DNA from: Kiritimatiellia bacterium
Lineage (GTDB): Bacteria > Verrucomicrobiota > Kiritimatiellia > RFP12 > UBA1067
Length of the DNA: 6,500 nucleotides
Assembly: GCA_017965685.1 (NCBI GenBank)
Contig: JAGCPM010000012.1
Coordinates: forward strand, 1-6,500
Reading direction: 5' to 3'
Below are positions 5,621-6,500 of the stretch, in pieces. The notes under the pieces are model-generated. The model saw only the letters and a list, made by a program, of their open reading frames with translations. It was not told where the DNA came from and did not search any database. The first letter of the stretch is position 1. Each line of letters starts with the position of its first letter. The translations under genes were made by a program, and so were the position numbers.

Positions 5621-5689
5621 ATGGCGGCCTTGCATGGTGTGGCGGGGTGTCCACTCCGCCACGCCGGCGGCGACCGTACGGCCCGCGCG
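5618..5689 (+). repeat. GC-rich structured repeat, copy 2
   Basis: This is in the same orientation as copy 1 (1103-1188). TGAATGGCGGCCTTGCA (5618-5634) is identical to copy 1, and its first three bases are the stop codon of paralog B. The central stem GTGGCGG (5639-5645) with CCGCCAC (5656-5662) is conserved, but the loop is longer and can itself pair, including one G-T wobble. The distal block 5666-5689 matches copy 1 at 22 of 24 positions and contains the perfect palindrome CCGTACGG (5674-5681). Conserved stems with a variable loop are typical of a structured dispersed element. It could serve as a transcript end for the paralog pair, though no T-run follows. Confidence 0.7.
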
Positions 5690-5756
5690 GAGCTGGGCGG
5701 AGCAGTGCCAAACAACCGAACGAAACCAAGCCAAATACCCGAACGGATGTTTTGAC

Positions 5757-5785
5757 TTGATTTTCGATTCGCATTTGTATAGACT
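5757..5785 (+). promoter_or_regulatory. Predicted promoter of the toxin-antitoxin operon
   Basis: TTGATT (5757-5762) and TAGACT (5780-5785) are 17 bases apart; an overlapping better -35, TTGACT (5752-5757), is 20 bases from TATAGA (5778-5783). Either reading starts the transcript near 5790. Type II systems usually repress their own promoter through the antitoxin, but I see no convincing palindrome here. Confidence 0.5.
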
Positions 5786-5810
5786 TTTGCAGCGGAAAGG
5801 AGATCAAACC

Positions 5811-6116
5811 ATGCCCAAAACCGCCATGCTCACCGCCCGGGTCGAACCGAGGCTCAAGTCGGACGCCGAAGAGATTCTGGGAGAACTCGGAATCCCCGCC
5901 GGAAGCGCCATCACGATGTTCTACAAGCAGATCGTCATCCATCGCGGGCTTCCCTTCGCGATCACGCTCGATCCGCAGCCCGTTCCAAGTCTCGATCGAA
6001 TGACAAGGGAAGACTTCGACCGCGAGCTTTCCATCGGGGAGCAAGCCCGGATCGAAGGGCGCGTGACCCCGCTCGAGGATGCGCTCGCCCAGGTCCGCGA
6101 AAGGACCCTTCCGTGA
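5811..6116 (+). CDS. RelB/DinJ-family type II antitoxin
   Basis: The gene encodes 101 aa, and the start at 5811 is fixed by AAAGGAGA (5796-5803) seven bases upstream. The N-terminal strand TAMLTARVEP (4-13) followed by helices, and the block AITMFYKQIVIHRGLPF (33-49), are the RelB/DinJ ribbon-helix-helix hallmarks. Antitoxins of this family dimerise to bind operator DNA, and their flexible C-terminus wraps and neutralises the toxin. Here the tail (about 60-101) is charged and slightly longer than in DinJ. The stop overlaps the toxin start as GTGA (6113-6116), so the two are translated together. The frame is open far upstream through paralog B, but that is out-of-frame shadow sequence. Confidence 0.9.
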   Translation: MPKTAMLTARVEPRLKSDAEEILGELGIPAGSAITMFYKQIVIHRGLPFAITLDPQPVPSLDRMTREDFDRELSIGEQARIEGRVTPLEDALAQVRERTLP

Positions 6117-6436
6117 GATATCGCGTTCAAATGTCCGATCCGGCGAAGGACGACCTTTCCGGCATCATTTCCTACATCTCCGAAACGCTCTGCAATCGAC
6201 CTGCCGCGGAGCGACTGTTCGAAGATTTTGCCGCAGAGATGCGATCTCTTGCAGTACAGCCGAGCCGGTATCAAGCGCTCCCACTGTCGCCGTGGCGAGA
6301 ACAAGGTTATCACGTTCGTCCGGTTCGCAACTATCTGCTCGTCTATCATATCGACAGAAAGAGTCGCGTTGTCACGGTGTCGCGCATCTTCCACTCGCTT
6401 CAGGACTGGTTGTCCCAATTGGAATCCATGTCGTGA
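6113..6436 (+). CDS. RelE/ParE-family type II toxin
   Basis: The gene encodes 107 aa from GTG at 6113, overlapping the antitoxin stop by four bases. The N-terminus YRVQMSDPAKDDLSGIISYI (3-22) and the block GYHVRPVRNYLLVYHID (65-81) followed by VVTVSRIFHSLQDW (86-99) are the standard RelE/ParE layout: two helices packing on a small beta sheet. Relatives either cut mRNA in the ribosome (RelE) or poison gyrase (ParE). Sequence alone does not decide; the R-x-x-NY and R-I-x-H residues are shared by plasmid-stabilisation members usually paired with DinJ-like antitoxins, as here. The length is normal and the frame is intact, so the module is probably functional. The downstream stretch to the window end is non-coding. 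Confidence 0.9.
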   Translation: MRYRVQMSDPAKDDLSGIISYISETLCNRPAAERLFEDFAAEMRSLAVQPSRYQALPLSPWREQGYHVRPVRNYLLVYHIDRKSRVVTVSRIFHSLQDWLSQLESMS

Positions 6437-6479
6437 GTTTTTCTCTCCTTTCCACACTTCGACCACCGGGGCGCATCCC

Positions 6480-6500
6480 GGCGCCGCGGAATGCGGCGCC
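6480..6500. repeat. Perfect 8-bp hairpin at the window edge
   Basis: GGCGCCGC (6480-6487) pairs with GCGGCGCC (6493-6500) around GGAAT. An overlapping smaller stem, CCGGG (6466-6470) with CCCGG (6477-6481), is mutually exclusive with it. It may end the toxin-antitoxin transcript, but any T-run would lie beyond the window. Confidence 0.45.

Noticed and set aside
5403..5810. Long in-frame extension upstream of the antitoxin
   Set aside because: It lies in another frame of paralog B and across the repeat; the ribosome site and family length support the start at 5811.

Overview
The window looks like a high-GC bacterial chromosome, most plausibly from the PVC group (Kiritimatiellota/Lentisphaerota type). 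This taxonomic call is inference. It rests on a pilin with a 'CPxGG.Y ... C...GH.LP' C-terminus next to a TPR membrane protein, very GC-rich housekeeping genes (sample line 1-60 is about 78% GC), and GC-rich hairpin repeats between genes. No rRNA, tRNA or CRISPR array is visible.

Left edge (1-763): the 3' end of a YggS/PLPBP-family PLP-homeostasis gene on + and a complete YbgC/4HBT-type acyl-CoA thioesterase on -. They converge and overlap by 13 bases. The thioesterase has a plausible sigma70-type promoter so close to its ATG that the mRNA would be nearly leaderless.

Long non-coding region (about 764-1475): it is dense in structure. It holds a pair of operator-like dyads (TTCTCA-N4-TGAGAA) 43 bp apart, a 13-bp hairpin, a first copy of a GC-rich structured repeat, a tandem 24/25-bp repeat, a 16-bp hairpin, and an exact-consensus sigma54 -24/-12 promoter.

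Core (1363-5620): the sigma54 promoter drives a short type IV pilin-like prepilin, closed by a strong intrinsic terminator. A separate sigma70-type promoter then precedes two tandem paralogous genes (625 and 580 aa) that overlap by ATGA. Each encodes a polytopic membrane domain with the motif order of GT-C/TMTC-type glycosyltransferases (DD in the first loop, FRP, SYE, PVSN) followed by TPR repeats. Taken together I infer a pilin plus dedicated membrane glycosyltransferases, perhaps a pilin O-glycosylation cassette. These genes are visibly less GC-rich than the left edge. The pilin and glycosyltransferase genes are bracketed by two same-orientation copies of the structured repeat (1103-1188 and 5618-5689).

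Right edge (5750-6500): a RelB/DinJ-type antitoxin and RelE/ParE-type toxin operon with its own promoter and good ribosome binding site, then hairpins at the window end.
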